A stretch of DNA of 64,000 nt from Kluyvera georgiana ATCC 51603 (lineage in GTDB: Bacteria; Pseudomonadota; Gammaproteobacteria; Enterobacterales; Enterobacteriaceae). The first letter of the stretch is position 1. Each line of letters begins with the position of its first letter. The notes below the pieces were generated by a model. The model was not told the DNA's origin. It saw only the letters and a program-made list of their open reading frames with translations, and made no database searches. Location: assembly GCF_001654985.1 (NCBI RefSeq), contig NZ_LXEU01000030.1, forward strand, positions 62,001 through 126,000, read 5' to 3'. Made by a program: the position numbers and the translations under genes. Positions 48,454 to 56,457 of the stretch are shown here, piece by piece.

Positions 48454-50031
48454 ATGACAGACAATATTCATAAACATCGCATTCTCATCCTCGATTTCGG
48501 ATCGCAGTACACCCAGCTGGTCGCGCGTCGCGTACGTGAACTGGGCGTCTACTGTGAACTGTGGGCATGGGATGTTACTGAAGCACAAATCCGTGAGTTT
48601 AACCCGAGCGGCATCATCCTCTCCGGCGGCCCGGAAAGCACCACCGAAGCAAACAGCCCGCGCGCGCCTGAGTACGTCTTCAACGCCGGTGTGCCGGTCT
48701 TCGGCGTCTGCTACGGTATGCAGACCATGGCAATGCAGCTGGGCGGCCACGTTGAAGGTTCTAACGAGCGTGAATTCGGCTACGCTCAGGTTGAGGTACA
48801 GACCGACAGCGCGCTGATTCGCGGTATCGAAGATTCTCTGACCGCCGACGGCAAACCGCTGCTCGACGTATGGATGAGTCACGGCGACAAAGTAACCGCG
48901 ATCCCGGAAGGTTTCGTCACCGTTGCCAGCACCGAGACCTGCCCGTTCGCCATTATGGCGCACGAAGAAAAACGCTTCTACGGCGTGCAGTTCCACCCGG
49001 AAGTGACCCACACCCGTCAGGGGATGCGCATGCTGGAGCGTTTCGTACGCGATATCTGCCAGTGTGAAGCGCTGTGGACTCCGGCGAAAATCATCGACGA
49101 TGCCGTTGTCCGTATTCGCGAGCAGGTTGGCGACGACAAAGTGATCCTCGGTCTTTCCGGCGGCGTGGATTCTTCCGTCACCGCGATGCTGCTGCACCGC
49201 GCAATCGGTAAAAACCTGACCTGCGTGTTCGTGGACAACGGTCTGCTGCGTCTGAACGAAGCCCAGCAGGTGATGGACATGTTCGGCGACCACTTTGGTC
49301 TGAACATTGTTCACGTGGAAGGCGAATCGCGCTTCCTGGAAGCGCTGAAAGGCGAGAACGATCCGGAAGCCAAACGTAAGATCATCGGCCGTGTGTTCGT
49401 TGAAGTGTTCGACGAAGAAGCGCTGAAGCTGGAAGATGTGAAGTGGCTGGCGCAGGGGACTATCTATCCTGACGTAATCGAATCTGCGGCGTCTGCCACC
49501 GGTAAAGCACACGTCATCAAATCTCACCACAACGTGGGCGGCCTGCCGAAAGAGATGAAGATGGGGCTGGTTGAGCCGCTGCGTGAGCTGTTCAAAGACG
49601 AAGTGCGCAAAATCGGTCTGGAACTGGGCCTGCCGTACGACATGCTGTACCGTCACCCGTTCCCGGGCCCGGGTCTCGGCGTTCGCGTGCTGGGTGAAGT
49701 GAAGAAAGAGTACTGCGACCTGCTGCGTCGTGCGGACGCTATCTTCATCGAAGAGCTGCACAAAGCTGACCTGTACAATAAAGTCAGCCAGGCGTTCACC
49801 GTGTTCCTGCCGGTTCGTTCTGTTGGCGTAATGGGCGATGGCCGTAAGTACGACTGGGTTGTTTCCCTGCGTGCTGTGGAAACCATCGACTTTATGACCG
49901 CTCACTGGGCGCACCTGCCGTATGACTTCTTAGGCCGCGTCTCTAACCGCATCATCAACGAAGTAAACGGCATTTCCCGCGTGGTGTATGACATCAGCGG
50001 TAAGCCGCCAGCCACGATCGAGTGGGAGTGA
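48454..50031 (+). CDS. guaA: GMP synthase (glutamine-hydrolysing)
   Basis: This 525-residue protein has the same length as E. coli GuaA. The class I glutamine amidotransferase domain has VCYGMQ (C86) and QFHPEV. The ATP pyrophosphatase domain has the P-loop SGGVDSS, followed by the C-terminal dimerisation domain ending ATIEWE. It converts XMP to GMP. The last 15 bases, ATCGAGTGGGAGTGA, are a known integration hotspot in many bacteria and are repeated at 53835, so they form the left end of a genomic island. Confidence 0.98.
   Translation: MTDNIHKHRILILDFGSQYTQLVARRVRELGVYCELWAWDVTEAQIREFNPSGIILSGGPESTTEANSPRAPEYVFNAGVPVFGVCYGMQTMAMQLGGHVEGSNEREFGYAQVEVQTDSALIRGIEDSLTADGKPLLDVWMSHGDKVTAIPEGFVTVASTETCPFAIMAHEEKRFYGVQFHPEVTHTRQGMRMLERFVRDICQCEALWTPAKIIDDAVVRIREQVGDDKVILGLSGGVDSSVTAMLLHRAIGKNLTCVFVDNGLLRLNEAQQVMDMFGDHFGLNIVHVEGESRFLEALKGENDPEAKRKIIGRVFVEVFDEEALKLEDVKWLAQGTIYPDVIESAASATGKAHVIKSHHNVGGLPKEMKMGLVEPLRELFKDEVRKIGLELGLPYDMLYRHPFPGPGLGVRVLGEVKKEYCDLLRRADAIFIEELHKADLYNKVSQAFTVFLPVRSVGVMGDGRKYDWVVSLRAVETIDFMTAHWAHLPYDFLGRVSNRIINEVNGISRVVYDISGKPPATIEWE
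50017..50031. repeat. attL-like repeat at the guaA 3' end
   Basis: ATCGAGTGGGAGTGA, the last five codons of guaA. It matches 53835-53849 at 13 of 15 positions, with the first 11 identical. Integration at the 3' end of guaA is a recognised strategy of several integrative elements. Confidence 0.7.
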
Positions 50032-50070
50032 GGCTATTATTTAGCCTATTGTTTTATTTGATTTAGTGAG

Positions 50071-50112
50071 TGCCATTGATGATATTGACTGCATTATCAA
50101 TGGCATTTTTTA
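50071..50112 (+). terminator. terminator just inside the island, after guaA
   Basis: A perfect ten-bp stem TGCCATTGAT / ATCAATGGCA with a 15-nt loop is followed by TTTTTT. Between it and the first island gene (50113-50414) I see no credible gene, only short frames without ribosome sites. Confidence 0.85.
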
Positions 50113-50176
50113 TGGTTTAAGGCCGACGCTGAATCGAAGATATAGCAAATACCATGTGACCGTATCAGCAAATGCC

Positions 50177-50188
50177 ATGGTATCGACA
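50177..50188. repeat. 12-bp direct repeat, left copy
   Basis: ATGGTATCGACA is repeated exactly at 53769-53780. The copies lie about 150 bp inside the left att-like repeat and about 55 bp inside the right one, where integrase arm-type sites would be expected. Confidence 0.45.
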
Positions 50189-50414
50189 ACCGGGTGCATT
50201 GCAGCGCTGTGCTGATGCCATCGATGCTCGCTTTGATCAGAACCGCTCTCTCGACCCATGCCCCAGATCGTTAAATATGCGCCAGAGGAGCACCTCGTGA
50301 TAGAAATTGTGAACAAGACAGCCGCCGCTGGGAATCGAAGTATCCATATAGGTGAATAAAGTTTGCGGAAAATAAGCTGAGAAAATAGAAAAGCGTCAAT
50401 GAAGGGACATAGGA

Positions 50415-51695
50415 ATGGCGATTAACGGAGAGAACGGTGTTAGTGCAGTCACCGTGGATGAACTACTCAAGCAAGGCCTTCGGATACCGAACTATCAACG
50501 CCCATACAGTTGGGAGGTATCGACTGCTCTACAGCTGGTGGATGATATCAGCGAAGCTCTTCGAGATACCGAACGAAAAGATATTCCCTATGTTTTGGGT
50601 GCAATTATTCTTCACGATGATGGTGAGTATCTCAATGTAGTCGACGGGCAGCAGCGCCTGCTGACTTTGCGAATGATTCTTGCGGCCTTAGATCCGATAA
50701 ATCATCAAATTTCGATGTCTGGTAACAGCGAAACCCCTGTCTCCCTAGTTTGGATAGAGCTTCAAAGGCGCCTGTCGCAGTTGGAAGATAAAAAAGAGTT
50801 TTTGGATTTTATCTGTCACAAATGTCAGTTGGTGCGTATTGTGACGGACGATATTGATGAGGCATTTCGTGTCTTTGATTCTCAGAACTATCGCGGCAAA
50901 CCGCTTGCCCCTCACGACTTGCTCAAAGCACACCACCTGCGCGAAATGCACGGTGAGTCCGCTGCTATGAAAGTGGCTGTCGTTGAGGCTTGGGAAGCCG
51001 TAAACGATGAGGATCTGGACAGGCTTTTTTCTACTTTTTTATACCGGATATCCAAGTGGTCACGAGGCGAAAGCTCGCTCGAATTTACTATTCGGGACAT
51101 CGGCATGTTCAAGGGCATTTCATCACGATCCCACAGGTCATTTTCGCCAAATCTGCGATATCACCTTGCAGCACAAGCCGCTATGCCACTTCTAAGTGCA
51201 TGGTCGGTATCCTCTACACATGATGCACGAAATGCCGGGCGCAGCCGCTTTCAGCTTGATGCCCCGATAATCGCAGGACGCTCATTTTTCGAGATGGTGA
51301 CATTCATGCTTGACGAATTGAAGATACTGGAACAAGAGGTTATTGACAGAGGTTTCAAAAACTTTGGCCCATCTCAAAGTCGCTACCGCTACGTGTACGA
51401 ATTGTTCATTGCCGCGCTGCTTTGCTATACAAACAAGTTTGGCGATGAAGATGTAGATGAAGTGCGAAATAGGTTATTCGCATGGGCATATGCCTTGCGG
51501 GTCGAGTTACTTCGTGTGCAATTTGTATCTGCTGACAACCGAGCGCGAGGTAAAAACGATGCAAATAAATCGCCTTTTGTTTTGCTACGTAACGCGATGA
51601 CTGGAAGTGTTGTCCGCAAACTTCCAATAGCAAGTAAGCCATACAGCGATAACCACGAAAAGGAACTCGTTGCTTTTATCAAGGGGCTACAATGA
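50415..51695 (+). CDS. DUF262 protein without nuclease domain (putative anti-phage gene A)
   Basis: This 426-residue protein has a complete DUF262 (ParB/GmrS-like nucleotide-binding) domain. Its motifs are IPNYQRPYSW (residues 24-33), VVDGQQRLLTL (75-85) and FDSQNYRGKPL (154-164). The remaining 250 residues are mostly helical and lack a recognisable DUF1524 HNH motif. DUF262 domains of GmrS, SspE and BrxU hydrolyse NTP and sense modified DNA during type IV restriction. Its stop overlaps the next gene's start (ATGA). Base composition is lower in G+C than the flanking core genes. Defence function is inferred. Confidence 0.85.
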   Translation: MAINGENGVSAVTVDELLKQGLRIPNYQRPYSWEVSTALQLVDDISEALRDTERKDIPYVLGAIILHDDGEYLNVVDGQQRLLTLRMILAALDPINHQISMSGNSETPVSLVWIELQRRLSQLEDKKEFLDFICHKCQLVRIVTDDIDEAFRVFDSQNYRGKPLAPHDLLKAHHLREMHGESAAMKVAVVEAWEAVNDEDLDRLFSTFLYRISKWSRGESSLEFTIRDIGMFKGISSRSHRSFSPNLRYHLAAQAAMPLLSAWSVSSTHDARNAGRSRFQLDAPIIAGRSFFEMVTFMLDELKILEQEVIDRGFKNFGPSQSRYRYVYELFIAALLCYTNKFGDEDVDEVRNRLFAWAYALRVELLRVQFVSADNRARGKNDANKSPFVLLRNAMTGSVVRKLPIASKPYSDNHEKELVAFIKGLQ

Positions 51696-53644
51696 GCAAG
51701 AAGGAGTTGAAACCTGAACTGTTAACAGTAGGCAAGCTATTCACTGACAATTATCTGATTCCTATTTATCAACGGAACTATGCTTGGCGGGCCGAACAGA
51801 TTGAGCAACTTATTAGCGATATTCAAGACTCGGTGGTAGGGGGCCTGGACAACTATTTTCTTGGGAACCTTGTTGTAATCAAGCGGGGTCGAGAGGATGA
51901 GTTCGAGGTCATAGATGGACAGCAACGACTTACAACCCTCTATCTGCTTCTGACCTTCCTGGAGCAAGACGGTGAGGGTGAGAAGCCGTCGGTTGGCCAT
52001 GCAGGCCACTTGCAATATGAGTCGCGCGCACGAGCAACTGAGGCCCTGCTGCGAGTAGCACAGGAGGCGGCTAAGGAGCACGTTCGACCGCAGGGCTCCA
52101 CGAGTAATGCAGATGCTGGCATTCATGAAGGCTACAGCATCATCAATCAGTTCTTCAAACAAAATGAAAACCTTAATCGCTCACGCGAAAAATTCTCCGA
52201 TTTCTTGCTAACGAAGGTGACTGTCGTCCGTGCCTCGCTGCCACCCAATACCGACCTCAATCGCTACTTCGAGATCATGAACACTCGTGGGCAGCAACTC
52301 AAGCAGGTTGATATTGTTAAGGCTCGCCTGATGAGCAAACTGCCCAATCAATATGAACGCGAATGCTTCGCGTGGGTTTGGGATTCCTGTGCTGACATGG
52401 ATTCTTATGTCCAGATGTCTCTGACCCGTGGTGACACAAGTTTGCGAAACAAAGTATTTGGTGATGAATGGTCCTGGCTGGAGGTGACCAGCTTCGCTTC
52501 GCTAATGGAAAGTCGTCCGCAATCCGGCATCAATTCATCAAGGCAATCCTCCGAAGGGGTATCGTTGTCCTTGGATGAGGCGTTGTCAAAATACGCTAAA
52601 GAGCTCGAGTCAAATTCCACTGAAGACGAGGGCAACGAGCGGTTTCGTTCGACTATTGAGTTTCCGGCCTTTCTGCTACACGTTCTAAGAATTATGAAAG
52701 GCGATGAGGTCGAAGACGAAGGCCTGCTTGACGACAAGCGCCTCATCAAGTCATTTGACGACGCCGTAAATAATGTACCCGACGCTAAAGCCGATTGGGT
52801 GCGTAGTTTTGCATTTATGCTTCTCAAGTGCCGCAACCTCTTCGATGGCTTCATCTTGAAGCGTCAATTCACGGCAAACATCGGTGACGATGGCGATTGG
52901 TCTCTCCAGCGACTGAAAAAAGGAGGCGGGGACAAGAAGCCAACCCCGACGTACATCCATGTTTTCTCGGCCAGCAATGGAAGCTTAGAGGAGGACGGGA
53001 GTGCTGACCCACATACCCGAGATGTATTGCTGCTTCAGTCCATGCTTCGGATTACCTACACTTCTCCGCGAACGATGCACTGGATTACCAAAGTTCTTCG
53101 CTGGCTCTCCGTTAAAGCCCCTCGAGACGTGAAACATGCGGATCTTGCCGATTTGTTGAAGGGATATGCCCGCAGCAAGGTTAAAGAGACATTCTCCTTT
53201 GAGAAAGATCAGCAACCACAAGGGTTTGGTATCAGCCGTATCGTCTTTTCGTATCTCGACTATCTTCTGTTGAGTGACTCCTCAAAACGAGATTTCAAAT
53301 TTCAGTTCAGAACTTCCATTGAGCACTTCTATCCACAGCATCCTGACAAAGAACAGTCGGGCGCGGTTGTTTCAGGTTCTAGCCTTAACCTGCTTGGCAA
53401 CCTCGCGCTCGTAAGCGTCAGCGCGAACTCAAAATTCAGCAATAGCCTCCCCAGAGTGAAGGCCGAAAACTTCAAGGATACAATTGAACTTCAAAGTCCC
53501 AAGCTCAAGAGAATGGCGGAAATCACCCGAAATACAAACTGGGACGATCAGCAGATAACAGCACATCATGAAGCGATGGTGACATTGCTTCGTGATGATG
53601 TAAGTCTGGTGGAGGCAAGCGGAAGATCCAACCCAGGGCGTTGA
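51692..53644 (+). CDS. DUF262-DUF1524 nuclease (putative anti-phage gene B)
   Basis: This 650-residue protein has a DUF262 domain with IPIYQRNYAW (residues 23-32), IDGQQRLTTL (74-83) and MNTRG (196-200). A long middle region follows. The C-terminal DUF1524 HNH-type nuclease has IEHFYPQ (H545), LGNLALVS and N579...N584 (NSKFSNSLP). This is the full GmrSD/SspE/BrxU architecture. It is translated with the upstream DUF262 gene through an ATGA overlap. A restriction enzyme acting on phage DNA is the likely role. What modification it recognises and why two DUF262 proteins are needed cannot be read from the sequence. Confidence 0.87.
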   Translation: MSKKELKPELLTVGKLFTDNYLIPIYQRNYAWRAEQIEQLISDIQDSVVGGLDNYFLGNLVVIKRGREDEFEVIDGQQRLTTLYLLLTFLEQDGEGEKPSVGHAGHLQYESRARATEALLRVAQEAAKEHVRPQGSTSNADAGIHEGYSIINQFFKQNENLNRSREKFSDFLLTKVTVVRASLPPNTDLNRYFEIMNTRGQQLKQVDIVKARLMSKLPNQYERECFAWVWDSCADMDSYVQMSLTRGDTSLRNKVFGDEWSWLEVTSFASLMESRPQSGINSSRQSSEGVSLSLDEALSKYAKELESNSTEDEGNERFRSTIEFPAFLLHVLRIMKGDEVEDEGLLDDKRLIKSFDDAVNNVPDAKADWVRSFAFMLLKCRNLFDGFILKRQFTANIGDDGDWSLQRLKKGGGDKKPTPTYIHVFSASNGSLEEDGSADPHTRDVLLLQSMLRITYTSPRTMHWITKVLRWLSVKAPRDVKHADLADLLKGYARSKVKETFSFEKDQQPQGFGISRIVFSYLDYLLLSDSSKRDFKFQFRTSIEHFYPQHPDKEQSGAVVSGSSLNLLGNLALVSVSANSKFSNSLPRVKAENFKDTIELQSPKLKRMAEITRNTNWDDQQITAHHEAMVTLLRDDVSLVEASGRSNPGR

Positions 53645-53768
53645 CTTCTTTGAATAACCGCTTTTGGACGAATATCCTTTGTGGTGTGCAAGTTGTCAGT
53701 CTAAAAGCGTTTTGCGTCGGGCGACACGATCAGTACAGTCTCCAAGTTTTCTTACCATGGTATTTTGT

Positions 53769-53780
53769 ATGGTATCGACA
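53769..53780. repeat. 12-bp direct repeat, right copy
   Basis: Second exact copy of ATGGTATCGACA, 55 bp inside the right att-like repeat and preceded by a related inverted motif ACCATGGTAT at 53755. The 190-bp stretch 53645-53834 has no gene. Confidence 0.45.
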
Positions 53781-53834
53781 TGCAGAGATAATGCTATTTT
53801 ATTGATTTTATAGTGTTTTAAGACAGTGTTAATC

Positions 53835-53849
53835 ATCGAGTGGGAATAA
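53835..53849. repeat. attR-like repeat, right end of guaA island
   Basis: ATCGAGTGGGAATAA repeats the guaA 3' end (11 identical bases, then 2 mismatches in 4). It bounds a 3.8-kb segment that carries only the two DUF262 genes. The sequence from here to 54014 holds no gene except the toxin-antitoxin promoter region. Confidence 0.7.
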
Positions 53850-53959
53850 TTTAACGTCTGGCAACAGCCTGCACGTAAAGCAGTAAATTACTCCTAAGTA
53901 AGCCCGCGTAATAGAGGGATTATTTCTGATAATAGCAGAGTCGTATGAGGCCTTGTTGG

Positions 53960-53981
53960 TGGTCTAAATATGGTCTATATT
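53960..53981 (+). promoter_or_regulatory. tandem operator-like repeats before the toxin-antitoxin genes
   Basis: TGGTCTAAATA and TGGTCTATATT are adjacent 11-bp direct repeats 34 bp ahead of the antitoxin ATG. They overlap an AT-rich promoter-like sequence. They are likely binding sites for the autoregulatory antitoxin. Confidence 0.5.
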
Positions 53982-54014
53982 AAAACTGATGCATGACCAT
54001 TAGGCGAACGAATC

Positions 54015-54248
54015 ATGAAAGTAGAGACCATCAGTTACGTTAAAAAGAACGCAGCAACGCTTGATCTGTCAGAACCCATCCTGGTCACACAAAATGGTGT
54101 GCCTGCTTATGTTATAGAGTCTTATGACCAGCAGCAGGAAAGGGAAAATGCCATTGCATTGCTAAAGCTGCTTACCCTTTCTGAGAAAGATAAAGCGGAA
54201 GGACGCGTGTTCTCGAAAGACCAGTTGCTGGATGGACTTGCGGATTAA
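54015..54248 (+). CDS. Phd/YefM-family antitoxin
   Basis: This 77-residue protein starts [28 protein letters not shown], with [10 protein letters not shown] following. That is the DNA-binding N-terminal fold of Phd/YefM antitoxins. The charged C-terminal half would wrap the toxin. The toxin gene begins 30 bp downstream. The pair lies just outside the right end of the guaA island. Confidence 0.85.
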   Translation: MKVETISYVKKNAATLDLSEPILVTQNGVPAYVIESYDQQQERENAIALLKLLTLSEKDKAEGRVFSKDQLLDGLAD

Positions 54249-54278
54249 ACTCAGTGCGCTCAACGTTAAGGGATTTCC

Positions 54279-54611
54279 ATGGAACAGCTGGTGACCTTTG
54301 AGTATACGCTTACGGTAAAGCAATGCATCGACACAATAGTCGGTTTTCTAAAGCGCGTTGATGTTGAGCCGCGCCCGGTTATCGCAGATATTCTCACACA
54401 GTTTGAGAATACCGTAGGCCAGTTCCCGTTGGGCTGCCAGATTTGCCCTGAACTGCTGAAAATTGGCTGCGCCAAATACCGGGAGTTTAACCACGCTGAA
54501 GGCTACCGGGTTTTGTATTCCGTAGACGGAACCTTAGTGACCGCGCATGCGATCCTGGCACATCGGCAGGATGTTCAGCAGCTACTTTTTAAGCGTCTGA
54601 TTATGGCCTGA
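54279..54611 (+). CDS. RelE/ParE-family toxin
   Basis: This 110-residue protein has the RelE/ParE-like end pattern YREFNHAEGYRVLYSVDGTLVTAHAILAHRQDVQQLLFKRL. It is probably either an mRNA interferase or a gyrase inhibitor; family membership does not decide between these. It is paired with the Phd/YefM-type antitoxin gene 30 bp upstream. The ribosome site is weak (AAGGGAT), which is common for toxins. Confidence 0.82.
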   Translation: MEQLVTFEYTLTVKQCIDTIVGFLKRVDVEPRPVIADILTQFENTVGQFPLGCQICPELLKIGCAKYREFNHAEGYRVLYSVDGTLVTAHAILAHRQDVQQLLFKRLIMA

Positions 54612-54645
54612 TAAACCAAAAGCTCAAGGCCCTTTTTTATATCGT

Positions 54646-55161
54646 TTACCCGCGTCTGCGCCGATACTGCAAACTCGGCTCTGCCCCCGGCACATCGTTA
54701 ATTTCTCTGACCAGCCTCATTCCGCACTTCAGCAATACCTTCTGTGATGCCAGATGATTCTTGCGCACAATACCCACGACCTCCTCAAGTTTTAATATCG
54801 TAAACGCATACTCCACCGCCGCAAGGGCAAACTCCGTAGCCAGCCCTTTTCCCCACGCTTCGGGCGCAAAGCGGTAGCCCAGGTTATTCACCGCACCGAA
54901 GGGATATTCGACAATGCGTAGCCCACCAAAACCGATAATCTGTTCGGGGGCATCCCGCAGGCTGAACGCCCAGTTGCCGAAGCCGTGAGCGTCGCGATGT
55001 TCAAGCCACCCCGTCAGGATGCGGTGAGAGTGTTCGATATCCGGATGTGGTCCAGCAGGGTTAAAGGTGTTGGTCGCGGGATCGCCGTAGATGCGGTAAA
55101 GCGCGTCAAGATCGGTCACCGCCACCGGGCGGAGGATCAGGCGTTCGGTTTGCAGGTGCAT
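54646..55161 (-). CDS. GNAT N-acetyltransferase
   Basis: This 171-residue RimJ/RimL-type acetyltransferase has LQTERLILRPV at the N-terminus, FGGLRIVEYP, and the acetyl-CoA loop APEAWGKGLATEF. The later LEEVVGIVRKNHLASQKVLLKCGM is also typical. Start at 55161 chosen for AAGGAT upstream. It lies 5 bp downstream of the MFS gene, so the two form one transcript. The substrate is unknown. Confidence 0.85.
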   Translation of the reverse strand: MHLQTERLILRPVAVTDLDALYRIYGDPATNTFNPAGPHPDIEHSHRILTGWLEHRDAHGFGNWAFSLRDAPEQIIGFGGLRIVEYPFGAVNNLGYRFAPEAWGKGLATEFALAAVEYAFTILKLEEVVGIVRKNHLASQKVLLKCGMRLVREINDVPGAEPSLQYRRRRG

Positions 55162-55166
55162 GGGAG

Positions 55167-56360
55167 TTATCCTTGTCGTGAAGCGTGTTGATCGTTGTTT
55201 TTTGTTATGCGAGCAGTCTGGCACAGCGCAATGGTCACCGCCAGCCCTGCGGCTATCACAGCCAGTGCCGCGGATACGGTAAGGCTTCCCTGCATACCCA
55301 GCGTCTGATTGAGCCAGGCGTAGGCGAACGGCGAGGCGGCGGCCAGCAGTTGGGCCGGGATCAGCAATACGCCAGTGCGACGGGCATAGTCTTCAGCGGC
55401 GAAGAGTTGAAGTGGCAGCGTAGCCTTGAATACCGTGGTCAGGCCGTTAATTGCGCCGTATCCGAGGACAAACCCTCCGGCTGCCCAGCCAATCTGTGCG
55501 CTGCTGATACCCAATGCAAAACACAGCGGTATGAAAAAGACCGTGAGCAGCGTCAGCCTGATGGGCGTTAACGCTGAGCCGGAGGCGACTTCAAGAAAGC
55601 GCGCGCCGGTCTGCCCGACGCCCCAAAGAATACCCACGGCGATGGGGAGACCGTGGGCGGCGATAAACTCCGGCAGATGCGTAGAGGTGCCATTAGAGAT
55701 GAAGGTCACGATGGCAATCAGTGCGGCGTAAAGCCAGCCTATATGCCTGTCACGGGCGAGCACTGCGTTGGGGCTGCGTGGGCTCACTGGCGGCAGTTTT
55801 TGGTTGGGCATTGGAATGAGAATCAGGGCGCTAAGAAACCCGAGCAGACTGTACACCAGCAGCGCGTGTCGCCAGTCGATTATCGTAAGTAATGTACTGC
55901 CCAGCGGCCAGAATAGCGCGGAGGCTAGTCCGCCGGCTAAGGTGACGCGGGAAATGGTCGGTCTGGCTCGCTGGCCGTAGAGGTTCACCAGCGCGGCAAA
56001 CAGACCGTCGTACAGCGCCAGCCGCATCCCGACGCCGGTCAGTATCCAGGCGCAGTACCAGCCCGGCAAGGTGCGTATGAGCGACATCAAGAGACAGCCT
56101 ATCGCCATCAGCATGGTGCCACTGACTACCACGCGCTGACCGCCAAAATGCGCCAGCAGGCGGGCGACCCACGGTGAAAGTAGCGCCATCACCAGCATGG
56201 CCAGCGTCAGGCCGAAATAGATATGCGTCGCTGCCCAGCCGGTCTCTTGCGTAATCGCGCGGGCGAAGGTGCCAGGCATATAAAATGAGATCCCCCAGTT
56301 AATCAGCTGGTTGCCTCCAGCGGCAAGGGTAACAGAAAGAGGGGCGGCAGGTGTTTTCAT
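55167..56360 (-). CDS. MFS transporter
   Basis: This 397-residue permease has twelve predicted helices and the MFS loop pattern between helices 2 and 3 (SPWVARLLAHFGGQRVVV). It begins MKTPAAPLSVTLAAGGNQLINWG. Family-level resemblance is to drug or small-organic-acid exporters. A LysR regulator is divergent 97 bp away, so inducible expression is likely. Substrate unknown. Confidence 0.85.
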   Translation of the reverse strand: MKTPAAPLSVTLAAGGNQLINWGISFYMPGTFARAITQETGWAATHIYFGLTLAMLVMALLSPWVARLLAHFGGQRVVVSGTMLMAIGCLLMSLIRTLPGWYCAWILTGVGMRLALYDGLFAALVNLYGQRARPTISRVTLAGGLASALFWPLGSTLLTIIDWRHALLVYSLLGFLSALILIPMPNQKLPPVSPRSPNAVLARDRHIGWLYAALIAIVTFISNGTSTHLPEFIAAHGLPIAVGILWGVGQTGARFLEVASGSALTPIRLTLLTVFFIPLCFALGISSAQIGWAAGGFVLGYGAINGLTTVFKATLPLQLFAAEDYARRTGVLLIPAQLLAAASPFAYAWLNQTLGMQGSLTVSAALAVIAAGLAVTIALCQTARITKNNDQHASRQG

Positions 56361-56374
56361 TATATTCTCGTCAG

Positions 56375-56397
56375 TTATGCAGTTGCTGGCAGCATAA
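56375..56397. promoter_or_regulatory. LysR-type operator between MFS and LysR genes
   Basis: TTATGC-(11 nt)-GCATAA is a perfect inverted repeat with the T-N11-A spacing typical of LysR-family binding sites. It lies in the 97-bp divergent promoter region. Confidence 0.7.
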
Positions 56398-56457
56398 CGC
56401 TCAGGCTATTGTGCTGGCAGAGCCCTCCGTTTATGACCCTGATAAGAGAAACTTTGC

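Noticed and set aside
48421-49914. 497-codon open frame on the minus strand opposite guaA
   Set aside because: It mirrors guaA in the complementary codon phase, has a Phe/His/Gln-rich composition with no domains, and no ribosome site. It is a by-product of strong codon bias in guaA.
50110-50316. Minus-strand frame of 68 codons inside the guaA island, considered as a transposase or integrase remnant
   Set aside because: I could not match it to any IS or integrase motif, and it has no initiation signal. The plus-strand frames there are also broken by stops.
51692-53644. ParB-type plasmid partition protein
   Set aside because: The N-terminal DGQQR motif is ParB-like, but the full YQR-W, NTRG and C-terminal HNH set defines the DUF262-DUF1524 family.
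50032-53849. tRNA gene as the integration target of the island
   Set aside because: No cloverleaf sequence is visible near either end. The repeat corresponds to the guaA coding end instead.
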